This document shows, piece by piece, positions 45,171-53,375 of a DNA stretch of 64,000 nucleotides (the stretch's first letter is position 1; the number at the start of each line of letters is the position of its first letter). The DNA is taken from positions 4,260,910 to 4,324,909 of the forward strand of contig OY282382.1 of assembly GCA_958295905.1 (NCBI GenBank). Direction: 5' to 3'. A program made the position numbers and the translations under genes. The notes under the pieces were generated by a model, which worked only from the letters and a program-made list of their open reading frames with translations, ran no database searches and was not told the DNA's origin. The DNA comes from an uncultured Vicinamibacterales bacterium. GTDB lineage: Bacteria; Acidobacteriota; Vicinamibacteria; Vicinamibacterales; UBA8438.

Positions 45171-45643
45171 TGCAGCTCTGGCGGCTGTCGGCGGGCGTGT
45201 ACGCGGAACGGTTCGACGGCGGGTACGGGCTCGAGAACGACGGTCGTTGGAACGGAAGAGGCCGCCCGGTCACGTACTGTTCGACCGGCCCTGCGCTGTG
45301 CGTCATCAAGAAGCTCGTGCACCTCGACGACGCGTCCTTGTTGCCCGACGACATGGTGTTCGTGCGCTACGCAGCACCGGACGATCTCAAGGTCGAAGAA
45401 GTGCCTCTGGACGGCTTGCCCGAGCGTTGGAGCGTGCTGGGCGGTCTGACCCGGCGTCTCGGAAACGACTGGTTGGACGGCGTCTCGGCCTGTCTTCTTC
45501 GCGCCCCGTCGGTCATCGTGCCGATTACGGACGCCTGCGACGGAAACGTCCTGATCAACCACCGCCACGAGGACGCGCGCCGCATCACCCTCTCCCGCAT
45601 GGCAACCTTCCGGTACGACCCCAGACTGTTCACGTTCGGGTAG
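45170..45643 (+). CDS. RES domain toxin
   Basis: The product is 157 residues from ATG 45170. RES family features: Arg in 'WRLSAGVYAERFDG', 'GRWNGRGRPVTYCSTGPALC' with its following helix, Glu in 'EEVPLDGLP', and Ser/Asn in 'APSVIVPITDACDGNVLINH'. RES toxins degrade NAD+ by an ADP-ribosyltransferase-like fold. It overlaps the antitoxin by one base. The frame is intact, so the pair may be functional. Confidence 0.9.
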   Translation: MQLWRLSAGVYAERFDGGYGLENDGRWNGRGRPVTYCSTGPALCVIKKLVHLDDASLLPDDMVFVRYAAPDDLKVEEVPLDGLPERWSVLGGLTRRLGNDWLDGVSACLLRAPSVIVPITDACDGNVLINHRHEDARRITLSRMATFRYDPRLFTFG

Positions 45644-45884
45644 GGACGGCCTGGGCGAATCTGGCTGACCGGCGCGAAGCGTGAGGCGCGTCTCTGCCCT
45701 GACGGAATGCCGATCGGCCTTCGAACACGAGCGAACAGTCGGACAGGCACACGGAACGGGCCCCTGTCTCTGGCGAAGGGACGCCGTGGTCCACGGACCT
45801 GTCTTCGGACAGCACGAGCACCGGCGCCGTCTCGTCGATCGGATTGACGATCCAGCATTCTGGAATCCGCGCTTGCGCGCACAA
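45644..45884 (-). pseudogene. Uma2 family gene fragment
   Basis: The minus strand retains 'AQARIPECWIVNPIDETAPV', like the C-terminal 'AGIPEYWLVAL' region of Uma2 nucleases (see 55660-56226), followed by unrelated sequence. No start or catalytic region remains. Confidence 0.6.
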
Positions 45885-45893
45885 CGTCAGGCG

Positions 45894-46085
45894 TCACTCC
45901 AGCATGTCCCTGACGAAGGGGACGACGAACGGCAACAGCCACAGCACCACGACGACGATGGCGAGCACCGTGAAGACGTCGAAGCGGCGCGGCGGCGGGG
46001 GCCGGTTGACGGCCCGGCGCACGCCGTCGAGCAGCGCCCGGCCCACCCACCCCAGCACCGTCGCGAGGACGATCCACTTCAGCAT
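45894..46085 (-). CDS. Small two-span membrane protein
   Basis: The product is 63 residues from ATG 46085. Hydrophobic segments 'MLKWIVLATVLGWVGRALL' and 'VFTVLAIVVVVLWLLPFVVPF' flank a basic, Pro-rich loop. It lies 6 bases after the serine hydrolase stop on the same strand, so it is probably cotranscribed. Its first 70 bases are copied at 44519. No family assigned. Confidence 0.7.
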   Translation of the reverse strand: MLKWIVLATVLGWVGRALLDGVRRAVNRPPPPRRFDVFTVLAIVVVVLWLLPFVVPFVRDMLE

Positions 46086-46091
46086 CGCGGC

Positions 46092-47399
46092 TCAGTCGAT
46101 GATCGCCTGATACGTCATCGTCGCGAGGTCCGGCCGGACGTTGAGGTGCGTGTAGGGCCGGATCTGCTCCATCAGGATGCCGATGAGCTCCTCGGACGGG
46201 TCGACCCAGAAGATCGTGCCGAACGCCCCGCCCCAGTAGTAGGACCCCTCCGAGCGCGGGGTGCCGGACGGCCCGAGGTCGGTGACCACCGCGTAGCCGA
46301 GGCCGAACCCGTAGCCCGGCCCGGCCAGCCAGATGCCCTTGTCGCCGGTGTGGTTGGCGGTCATCAGCTCGACCGTCTTGCGGCCGAGGATGCGCGCGCC
46401 GTCGAGCTCGCCGCCGTTCAGCATCATCTGGTGGAAGCGGAAGTAGTCGCGCGCGGTCGACACCAGCCCCCCGGCACCGCTGAAGTAGGTGTGGGGCTCG
46501 GCCACGAAGCGGCTCTCGGCCGTCGGCGCCTCGGCCAGCTCTATCTTGCCCTGGGCGTTCGGGCGGTAGAGCGCGGCGAACCGGCCGAGCTTCGACTCGG
46601 GCAGATAGAAGTGGGTGTCGGTCATGCCGAGCGGCTCGAAGATCCGCTCCCGGAGGAACGCGTCGAGGGTCTGGCCGGACATGACCTCGACGAGCCGGCC
46701 CACCACGTCGGTGGCCCGGCCGTACTCCCAGTGCTCGCCGGGATGGAAGTTGAGGGGCAGCGTCGCGAGCCGCTTCAGCATGCCGCCCACCGTGTCGCCG
46801 GGCTTCCGCGGCGCGACCACCTCCTGGAACTCGGGCTGGGTGATGCCGCGGTAGGTGTTGGCGAGCCCCGCGGTGTGGGTCAGGATGTGCTGCACGGTGA
46901 TGGGCCGGGCCGCCGGCGCCGTCTTGTAGCGGCCGGTCAGCCGCTCCTGCGGCGGAGCGGGCACCGCCACCTGCATGTCCGCGAACTCCGGCAGCCACTT
47001 CGCGATGGGGTCGCGAAGCTGGAAGCGGCCCTCCTCGTAGAGCATCATCAACGCCACCGACGCGATCGGCTTGGTCATCGACGCGATGCGGAAGATGGCG
47101 TCGTGGGTCATCGGGGCGCCGGCCTCGACGTCGCGCTGCCCCAGGGCCGAGAAGTGCACGACCTTGCCCCGGCGCGCCACGAGGGTCACGACCCCCGCCA
47201 CCTCGTTGCGGTCGATGTAGCCCTGCATCACCCGGTCGAGGCGATCGAGCCTCTCCGAGGACATCCCCACCGCCTCCGGCTCGGCCGCCGGCACGCCGTC
47301 CATGTCGGGCACGTCCCCCGGCGCGTTCGCCCGCACCGCGGCCAGCGCCGCCGCCAGCACCGCGGCCAGCGCCAGTCCCTTCATCGTCGATCTCTTCAT
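46092..47399 (-). CDS. Beta-lactamase class C-like serine hydrolase, exported
   Basis: The product is 435 residues from ATG 47399 with GAGGAGACAG upstream. Signal peptide 'KRSTMKGLALAAVLAAALAAV'. The SxxK motif is 'IASMTKPIAS', followed by 'ILTHTAGLANTYRG', 'HPGEHWEYGRATDVVGRLVE' (Tyr of the YxN-like motif) and 'GSYYWGGAFGTIFWVDP' near the end (HxG-like). This fits the beta-lactamase/esterase/D-alanyl peptidase superfamily, usually esterase or peptidase rather than resistance. A longer frame reaches 48188 but has no start site. Confidence 0.92.
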   Translation of the reverse strand: MKRSTMKGLALAAVLAAALAAVRANAPGDVPDMDGVPAAEPEAVGMSSERLDRLDRVMQGYIDRNEVAGVVTLVARRGKVVHFSALGQRDVEAGAPMTHDAIFRIASMTKPIASVALMMLYEEGRFQLRDPIAKWLPEFADMQVAVPAPPQERLTGRYKTAPAARPITVQHILTHTAGLANTYRGITQPEFQEVVAPRKPGDTVGGMLKRLATLPLNFHPGEHWEYGRATDVVGRLVEVMSGQTLDAFLRERIFEPLGMTDTHFYLPESKLGRFAALYRPNAQGKIELAEAPTAESRFVAEPHTYFSGAGGLVSTARDYFRFHQMMLNGGELDGARILGRKTVELMTANHTGDKGIWLAGPGYGFGLGYAVVTDLGPSGTPRSEGSYYWGGAFGTIFWVDPSEELIGILMEQIRPYTHLNVRPDLATMTYQAIID

Positions 47400-47743
47400 G
47401 GCTGTCTCCTCGCGGGATCGGTCGAAACCTTCCCGCCGGTTCGAAGGTTGTATCGCCTTCAACGGGCCGCCGGTCATCCCGTGGTCCCCGCCGCGCCGTA
47501 ACCAGGGCCCGACAGGTGATCTCAACCACCTCCATTGACGGGTTTGCGGGGCTCGCCCGCCCCACCGGGCGGCCGAGGCCGCTTCGCGCCGGCGGACCGC
47601 TCCGGGCCATCTTCGCCGCGCGGGCTCGGCCGCCGGCTCCTGAGTCCCACCCGTCAGAATCCGGGCCACGTGTACGGCGCACGCGTTCGGGTCTGTCGGC
47701 CTCCACTCTGCTCGTGGGTCCTCCGGGCACTCCCCCCTATCCG

Positions 47744-47917
47744 CAGGGGCATCCCACGCTGGCTGCGCGTGACGGCTTCGCCCCCGATTCGAGGGGGCAC
47801 CACGGTCTTGCCGGCCGGCCGGCGCCGCGTGAGACCCACGATTCCGCCCGTCCGGAGCCCCAGGACCCGCCACGATTCTGCCTGCGCACGGCGGTGGCGG
47901 AGCGTGGGATGGTCCTG
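47744..47917 (-). repeat. Family A miniature element, copy 5 (174 bp, inverted)
   Basis: It is flanked by a perfect 10-bp direct repeat cccctatccg (47734-47743 and 47918-47927). Ends caggggcatcccacgct and agcgtgggatggtcctg. It lies between divergent genes 46092-47399 and 48033-48608; nothing else is seen in that 633-base gap. Confidence 0.93.
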
Positions 47918-48032
47918 CCCCTATCCGGCGCAATTGTTGCACTCCCGATGCATTTCCGCGATACCGAACGACGAATCGGCTATTCTGAAGAGGCTGCGCG
48001 CTGCGCGCCTGTCCAGCGCGTGCGAGACCGCG

Positions 48033-48608
48033 ATGCATGACATGGACACGATCGCGCCGCCCCGCGAGCGGACCTTCACCGTCAGCGAATACTACAGGCT
48101 GGCGCGCCACGGCATCCTGACGGAGAACGACCGGGTCGAGCTGCTCGACGGCCGGATCTACGAGATGGCCCCCATCGGCAGCGGCCACGCCCAGTGCGTG
48201 CGTCGCCTGACGGAACTCCTAGTACTGAGGGTCACGCCCGGGGCGGTGGTCAGCATACAGAACCCCGTACGGTTGAACGACCGCTCGGAACCGGAACCGG
48301 ATGTGGCCCTGCTCGAACCGAAGGACGTCTACGGCAGCCGGCATCCGCGCCCGGAAGACGTGCTCCTGCTGATCGAAGTGGCCGATACGTCGCTGGATTT
48401 CGATCGGGACGTGAAACCCCATCTCTATGCCCGCGCCGGCATCCGCGAGCTCTGGGTGCCCGCGCTCCGCGAGCAACGCGTCCACGTGTACCGCCGGCCC
48501 GGCCCGAACGGCTACGCCGAGCGTGCGGTGGCCGAACGCGGCGGCGCGCTTGACGTCGCCGCGCTTCCCGAGGTCGACGCCATCCCGGTGGACGCGATGT
48601 TCGATTGA
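48033..48608 (+). CDS. Uma2 family restriction-like endonuclease
   Basis: The product is 191 residues from ATG 48033 (ATG 48042 possible). Uma2 (DUF820) landmarks: 'RTFTVSEYYRLARHGILTENDRVELLDGRIYEM', 'GHAQCVRRLTELL', 'NPVRLNDRSEPEPDVALLE' (catalytic Glu/Asp region), 'LLLIEVADTSLDFDRDVKPHLYARAGIRELWV'. The PD-(D/E)XK-like core is intact. Function is not settled; copies often spread with mobile DNA. A second member is at 55660-56226 and a fragment at 45644. Confidence 0.9.
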   Translation: MHDMDTIAPPRERTFTVSEYYRLARHGILTENDRVELLDGRIYEMAPIGSGHAQCVRRLTELLVLRVTPGAVVSIQNPVRLNDRSEPEPDVALLEPKDVYGSRHPRPEDVLLLIEVADTSLDFDRDVKPHLYARAGIRELWVPALREQRVHVYRRPGPNGYAERAVAERGGALDVAALPEVDAIPVDAMFD

Positions 48609-48639
48609 GCCGAGCGGATCCTGCCCCGACGCCCCTCAC

Positions 48640-48716
48640 CGGGAATCGTCGCCGGGCGCATCCGGCGGCGCCAGCCGGGACCCGCGCCGCCCGCTTCTAC
48701 GGCGCAGACGCCCGGT
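48640..48716 (+). repeat. Family D repeat, copy overlapping a stop codon
   Basis: gggaatcgtcgccgggcgca ... cgcttctacggcgcagacgcccgg. Its right end supplies the last codons and TAG stop (48697-48699, minus strand) of the phosphoesterase gene. Confidence 0.7.
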
Positions 48717-50517
48717 CGTCGATACGCCGCCCGCACCGGGGAGCCATCGTCCAGGTTCCGTCGCCGGCCTGCCGCCAATAGCGCAGCATCGGCGGATCGG
48801 GCCGCTCCGTGTAGGGTTCGATCTGCACGAAGCTGTAGCAGGGGGGCAACTGCTCGGGCCGCATCGATTCCAGCAGCCCGGCCTCCGATACGCCCTGGCG
48901 CCGCCGGTGTTCGTCGAGCTGCCGCGGGGTCACCGTGCGCTGCCACGCCCCACCGTTGACGACGACCGGGGTCGCCGCGCCGCGCACCGGCGAGAAGCCG
49001 TCGACGACGTAGGTCCGGCCGGCCTCGACGCGGGTGAAGTTCCCCTGGCGGTAGTCGGCGAGATGGGTGTGCCCGTGGACCATCACGGCGACGGGCCGAG
49101 GGTCCGCCATCTGCTCGAGGTGACGGCCGAACACGCGGTCGCGCGACCCCCAGAAGTACTCGAACCGCGGCGCGGCGGTCTCGGGCGTCCGCGGGCACTC
49201 GGCCACCGGCGGGCCGGTCGGGTCGAACTGGGTCAGGATGCGCTCGAAACGCCGCCGCGCCCGGCGGAGGGCGGCGCGGTGGTCGCAAAGGGCGGCCAGC
49301 TCGTCGTCGCCCAAGGCCTCCATGAGGGCGGTCAGGCGGCCGGCGTCGAGGGCCCGCGCGGCCACCGGCTTGAACCGGTCGTCGTCGGCCAGCGAGTCCA
49401 CGAGAAACCGCGGCCCCGCCGCGCGGACCTCGCCCAGGTCCCAGGCCGGCGGCTCCACGTCGCCCCGGTCCAGGTCCATGCGGAACTGCTGCCACGACAT
49501 CCGGAAGAGGAGGAACCGCAGCAGGTCGGGGGCCGCCGCCCCCGCGTCGTCCACCCCGGCCGCAGCCAGCGCCTCGCGCACGCCGGCGCCGTCCTCGGCG
49601 AGGTTGTCGACGATCGGGAACCGGGGCTCGTAGCGGTCGTACAGCGCCTGCACGACGGACTGCCCCCACGGCCGCTCCAGGCGCCGCGGCCCGGACCGGG
49701 TCTCGAACGGGGCCGGCCAGCGCTCGAAGCGGTCGGCCCGGTGCTCGATCTGATGCCCGTGCTCGGCGTGAATCAGGCCGTCCGCCGAGCGCCAGTACCC
49801 GTCCCCGGCCACCCTCACCCGCCCGGGCGCGGCCGCGAACGCCTCGACGGCGCGCCGCCCGACGGCGGGGAACAAGAGGGCGGCGTCGTGGTCGCCGGGC
49901 ACGAGCACCAGCCGGTTGTCGCCCGACGCCGCGAATGCCGCGAGAGCGGCAACCTCCCCCCGATGCGCCGCGAGCACACGGTCGAGACGGGCCAGCGCCT
50001 CGGCCTCGCTGCACCCCAGGTCGGGGTCGTCGTGGGCGCAGGCGCCGTCGCCGGCCTGCAGCAGGTCGAACGTGTCCCCGTTCAGGACAAGGTCGGTCGG
50101 CGCTCCAACGTCCGCCAGGGCGTCCAGAAACCCGCGGAGATCGTCCGCCCACCGGAAGTCCTCGTACGGCGACCACGCGCCGTCCGCGCCGCGCCCCTCG
50201 CCGAGGTGCATGTCGCCCAGCACCACGACCCGGCGCGGCGGGTCGTCCGCGGTCCGGGCGTGCGAAAGGCCCCCGGACGCCGCGACGGCGAACGCGAACA
50301 GGACCAGCCCGGCAATCGCCGCCCGACGGCTCCGCTTCCCGCCCGACCAACCCTCCAGGAACCCGCGCCGTGCCGCCCCCCAGACTCGCCGCCCGGGAAG
50401 CGCCGCCCGACGGCTCCGGCTCGACCCACGCGGCAAGCGCCCGCGCCATTCCACGCCGGCGGAGGCTCCTCCCCCGGAAATCGCCGCGCGACGGCCGAGC
50501 CAGGGCATCGCGGACAC
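48697..50517 (-). CDS. Calcineurin-like metallophosphoesterase, exported
   Basis: The product is 606 residues. GTG 50517 follows the PQQ gene stop with AAGGAGG six bases away, so translation is coupled. Residues 15-70 come from tandem family D repeats; the hydrophobic signal 'AAIAGLVLFAFAVAASGGL' follows only then. Metal motifs are complete: 'VVLGDMHLGEG', 'VLNGDTFDLL', 'LVPGDHDAALL', 'HAEHGHQIEH' and 'VMVHGHTHLADY'. It is a phosphoesterase of the UDP-diacylglucosamine hydrolase-like or general calcineurin type with a long insertion (residues 300-430); substrate unknown. Its stop codon lies in another family D end. Confidence 0.88.
   Translation of the reverse strand: MSAMPWLGRRAAISGGGASAGVEWRGRLPRGSSRSRRAALPGRRVWGAARRGFLEGWSGGKRSRRAAIAGLVLFAFAVAASGGLSHARTADDPPRRVVVLGDMHLGEGRGADGAWSPYEDFRWADDLRGFLDALADVGAPTDLVLNGDTFDLLQAGDGACAHDDPDLGCSEAEALARLDRVLAAHRGEVAALAAFAASGDNRLVLVPGDHDAALLFPAVGRRAVEAFAAAPGRVRVAGDGYWRSADGLIHAEHGHQIEHRADRFERWPAPFETRSGPRRLERPWGQSVVQALYDRYEPRFPIVDNLAEDGAGVREALAAAGVDDAGAAAPDLLRFLLFRMSWQQFRMDLDRGDVEPPAWDLGEVRAAGPRFLVDSLADDDRFKPVAARALDAGRLTALMEALGDDELAALCDHRAALRRARRRFERILTQFDPTGPPVAECPRTPETAAPRFEYFWGSRDRVFGRHLEQMADPRPVAVMVHGHTHLADYRQGNFTRVEAGRTYVVDGFSPVRGAATPVVVNGGAWQRTVTPRQLDEHRRRQGVSEAGLLESMRPEQLPPCYSFVQIEPYTERPDPPMLRYWRQAGDGTWTMAPRCGRRIDDRASAP
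50309..50500 (-). repeat. Family D repeat, tandem copies inside coding sequence
   Basis: Units start near 50309 (ggcaatcgccgcccgacggc), 50393 (ccgggaagcgccgcccgacg) and 50473 (cccggaaatcgccgcgcgac), period about 82-85 bp, the last incomplete. They lie in frame between start codon and signal sequence of the phosphoesterase. Confidence 0.85.
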
Positions 50518-51867
50518 CTATTCCTCCTTCGCCAGCGAGAGCCGCACGATCGACTCGTCGTTGCGGACGACGACATGGCGGTTCGCATAGGCCGGGTGCG
50601 ACCAGTTGACGGCGGTGCCGGACCGGCGCCGCCGAACATAGGGATGGGTGGGCTCGATCAAACGCGTGCGGCTGACCTCGTCGTAGCCGTCGGGAGAGAA
50701 CCGTGCGATCACGAGGTCGCCGGTGTCGGTGTTGACGAAATAGCGGTCTCCGTTGCGCACGAAGAACGCGGTGGCCCAGTTGGCGCTTTCGCCGATCAGG
50801 GCCTCGGTCTCCCAGACGCGGCGGCCGGTCGCCGCCTCAAGCCCCCGGAGGACCCCGTGGCCGTCCACCCCGTACACATAGTCCCCTTGGATCAGCGGGG
50901 TGCTGATGACGGAGTTCAGGGTATTGAAGTCGAAGCCGTACTCGGGGTCGCTCTCGCCGACCCCCTCCCAGAGCACCTCCGCCCCGGGGCGGTCCTCGTC
51001 GAGCAGCAGCATGCGGGCCCCGCCGTACTGCGACGTGAAGAACAGGTAGCGGCCGCTCTGAACCGCAGTCGCGGGGTTGATCCCCATGTCCACGATGTGG
51101 CGGATCTCCCAGTACACCTCGCCGGTCTCGGGGTCGAGCGAGCTGATGTCCCGCGGATGCCAGGCGATGAGCTGCCGCGCGCCCCCCGCCTCGATGATGA
51201 TCGGCTGGCTGTAGCCGGGCTCCCAGTCGGACGACAGGGCCCGCCAGACCTCCTCGCCGGTATGCTTGTCGAACGCCATCATCTTGGCGTCGGGCTCGCC
51301 GCCCACGAGGCAGATCAGCCGGTCGCCGTCGACGAGCGGCGCGCCGGACATGCCCCACGACGGCACTTCGGTGTGGAAGTCGGCGGGAAAGTCCTTCTCC
51401 CACCGCACGGTCCCGTCAACCACGTCCAGGGCCAGCAGCCGGCCCATCGCCCCGAGCACGTAAACCCGGTCGCCGTCGACGGTCGGCGTGGCCCGCGGCC
51501 CGATGGCGTACACCAGTTGCAGCCCGGCGTAGTCGGTGCTCCACTCGCGGGTCCAGAGCACCTCCCCGGTCTCCTCGTCGAGGGCGAGGGCCCGCTCGAC
51601 CACCGCCGTCGCCCGCGGGTCGGGGCGCCGGGCATCGGTGATGAACACGCGCCCTCCGGCGACCGCGGGGCCGGCATAGCCGCCGTGGATGGGCGTGCGC
51701 CAAGCCACCGGCAGACCGCCGTCGGGAAAAGTCTCGACGAGGCCGGTCTCGGCCAGGACCCCCCGGCGGCCCGCCCCGCGCCATTCGGGCCAATCGTCGG
51801 CCCGAGCCGGAGCGGGGCTGCCGGCGGCGATCAGCAGCGCCAGGAACTGCAGGATGTAACGCGGCAT
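50518..51867 (-). CDS. Exported PQQ-binding-like beta-propeller protein
   Basis: The product is 449 residues; AAGGAGTGGAG precedes ATG 51867. Signal peptide 'YILQFLALLIAAGSPAPARA'. Blades: 'WPEWRGAGRRG', 'ALDEETGEVLWTREW', 'ATPTVDGDRVYVLGAMGRLL', 'LDVVDGTVRWEKDF', 'AFDKHTGEEVWRAL', 'LDPETGEVYWEIRH', 'TPLIQGDYVYGVDGHGVLRG', 'EAATGRRVWETEA'. Like 39219-40580 it lacks a dehydrogenase or cytochrome part. It directly precedes and is coupled with the phosphoesterase gene, suggesting joint periplasmic action. Confidence 0.9.
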   Translation of the reverse strand: MPRYILQFLALLIAAGSPAPARADDWPEWRGAGRRGVLAETGLVETFPDGGLPVAWRTPIHGGYAGPAVAGGRVFITDARRPDPRATAVVERALALDEETGEVLWTREWSTDYAGLQLVYAIGPRATPTVDGDRVYVLGAMGRLLALDVVDGTVRWEKDFPADFHTEVPSWGMSGAPLVDGDRLICLVGGEPDAKMMAFDKHTGEEVWRALSSDWEPGYSQPIIIEAGGARQLIAWHPRDISSLDPETGEVYWEIRHIVDMGINPATAVQSGRYLFFTSQYGGARMLLLDEDRPGAEVLWEGVGESDPEYGFDFNTLNSVISTPLIQGDYVYGVDGHGVLRGLEAATGRRVWETEALIGESANWATAFFVRNGDRYFVNTDTGDLVIARFSPDGYDEVSRTRLIEPTHPYVRRRRSGTAVNWSHPAYANRHVVVRNDESIVRLSLAKEE

Positions 51868-52052
51868 CTCCACTCCTTCCGGGGATGGACACGCGGAGTA
51901 TATCGACTCCGGGATTCCGCGCCGCGGAACGGCGCGGAATCCCGGGAGGCTTGCCGGGGCGGCGGGCGGCGCCGCGGCCGGCGGTTCCGGCCTGCGATCG
52001 GCCCGGGCGGGAACCGCCGGCCCCGGCCGCTCGTCAGAATCCAGGTAGAACC

Positions 52053-52253
52053 ATGATCAAGTTCCTGCTCTGGTGCATCCTCCTCGTGCTGTGTTGGCCG
52101 GTGGCGCTGCTGGCGTTGCTGCTCTACCCGATCGTCTGGGTGCTGCTGCTGCCGTTCCGGCTCCTCGGCATCGCGGTGACCGGGGTGTTCGCGCTGCTGG
52201 CCGTCATCATCCTGTTCCCGGCCCGGGTGCTCGCGGGCCCGAAGGCGCTTTAG
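52053..52253 (+). CDS. Small hydrophobic membrane protein
   Basis: The product is 66 residues from ATG 52053, nearly all hydrophobic: 'FLLWCILLVLCWPVALLALL', 'IVWVLLLPFRLLGIAVTGVF' and 'LLAVIILFPARVL'. Two or three spans. No family assigned. It lies alone between convergent and divergent neighbours and is followed by a perfect hairpin. Confidence 0.7.
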   Translation: MIKFLLWCILLVLCWPVALLALLLYPIVWVLLLPFRLLGIAVTGVFALLAVIILFPARVLAGPKAL

Positions 52254-52255
52254 TC

Positions 52256-52287
52256 GGGAGTCTGCGCCGCGGACTGCGCAGACTCCC
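52256..52287. terminator. Perfect 12-bp hairpin between convergent genes
   Basis: gggagtctgcgc pairs fully with gcgcagactccc over an 8-base loop. It lies between convergent genes ending at 52253 and 52310. The stem equals the inverted-repeat ends of families B and D, so it may be a collapsed miniature element now serving as a bidirectional terminator. No T-run. Confidence 0.6.
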
Positions 52288-52309
52288 GGCATGCGTTGAC
52301 GGGGAGCGG

Positions 52310-53212
52310 CTACGGGAGTTCGCCGTAGATCACCCGGACCGCCGCCTCGAGGCGGGTCGAGTCGTAGTCGGGATACCCGGACGACAGGTCGACGCCCGCC
52401 GCCGTCTCGTCCACGCTCAGGCCGGCACCCTTGGCGGTCCGCACCGCGTCCACGAGGTCAGCGGTGTAGCGCTGGAACTCCTGGAAGCTCTCCCACGTGG
52501 TCACCGGGATGTGCCCCGGCACCACGACGTCCACGCCCTCGATGCCGGCGATCGCCCCGGCCAGCGTCTCGGGCATGGCAAGGCCGCTGCCGCCGTTGCT
52601 GGTGTCGAGGAACGGCGCGTCCCGCCACGGGAACATGTCGCCGGTCTGCAGGACCCCGAGGGCCGGATACACGATGAAGGTGTCGCCGTCGGTGTGGCCG
52701 GCCCCGAAGTGATACAGATCCATCTGGTCCGCGCCCGAGCCGAGGCTCATCCGTTCGGAGTAGGTGGCGGCGGGCAGGTACTTGGCGTTGTCGCCCTGGA
52801 AGTTGTCCATCCGCCGCATGTTGGCATGGGTGTTCTCGTGGGCCGCGATCCGCGCCGTGTCGGGGAAGAACTCGTTGCTGCCGACGTGATCGCCGTGGGT
52901 ATGGGTGTTGACGATGGTGACGACGGGCTTGTCGGTCACCGAGCGGATGCGCTCGAGAATCACCGGTCCCCAGCCCGGCAGCTTGGTGTCGACGATCGCC
53001 ACCCCGTCCTCCATCACGAAAACCCCGACGTTGCCGCCGCTGAACAGCGCGCGGTCGACCGTCGACGATCCGGTGATGACGTAGAGGTTGTCCTTCACCT
53101 GCTCGATCACGGCCGCGTCCACCGCGTCCGGATTGAGTTGCTGGAACCCGCCGACGCCGACCGACAACCCGCCGAACGCCACGACCCCGCCGAGTATCAT
53201 GCTCCGTCTCAT
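52310..53212 (-). CDS. MBL-fold metallo-hydrolase, exported
   Basis: The product is 300 residues from ATG 53212. Signal-like start 'MRRSMILGGVVAFGGLSVGVGG'. The metal motif 'NTHTHGDHVGSNEFF' (HxHxDH) is followed by 'GAGHTDGDTFIVY' (His, Asp), 'LQTGDMFPW' (Asp) and 'VVVPGHIP' (His), so both zinc sites are complete. The arrangement resembles B3-like or quinoprotein relay-system MBL proteins; the substrate is not evident. Confidence 0.92.
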   Translation of the reverse strand: MRRSMILGGVVAFGGLSVGVGGFQQLNPDAVDAAVIEQVKDNLYVITGSSTVDRALFSGGNVGVFVMEDGVAIVDTKLPGWGPVILERIRSVTDKPVVTIVNTHTHGDHVGSNEFFPDTARIAAHENTHANMRRMDNFQGDNAKYLPAATYSERMSLGSGADQMDLYHFGAGHTDGDTFIVYPALGVLQTGDMFPWRDAPFLDTSNGGSGLAMPETLAGAIAGIEGVDVVVPGHIPVTTWESFQEFQRYTADLVDAVRTAKGAGLSVDETAAGVDLSSGYPDYDSTRLEAAVRVIYGELP

Positions 53213-53333
53213 TTCTCTGCTCGCTCCCGTGCTCGTATCCGTTGGATGGGTCCACCGCCTCGGCGGACAATCGGTTGCCGCCCCGGAGGATAGATGTACC
53301 ACACCTGACGTAGAATCGCCTGTAGCGCATCCC

Positions 53334-53375
53334 CAGGACCATCCCACGCTCCGCCACCGCCGTGCGCAGGCGGAA
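53334..53375 (+). repeat. Family A fragment at a gene break
   Basis: The first 42 bases of the family A element (caggaccatcccacgctccg and on) end abruptly at the first base of the truncated PQQ dehydrogenase sequence. The element or a deletion next to it removed the 5' part of that gene. Confidence 0.8.

Noticed and set aside
47400-48188. Upstream extension of the beta-lactamase-like gene to 48188
   Set aside because: The extension runs through a family A repeat and the opposite-strand Uma2 gene, has no signal peptide, while ATG 47399 has both signal peptide and GAGGAG.
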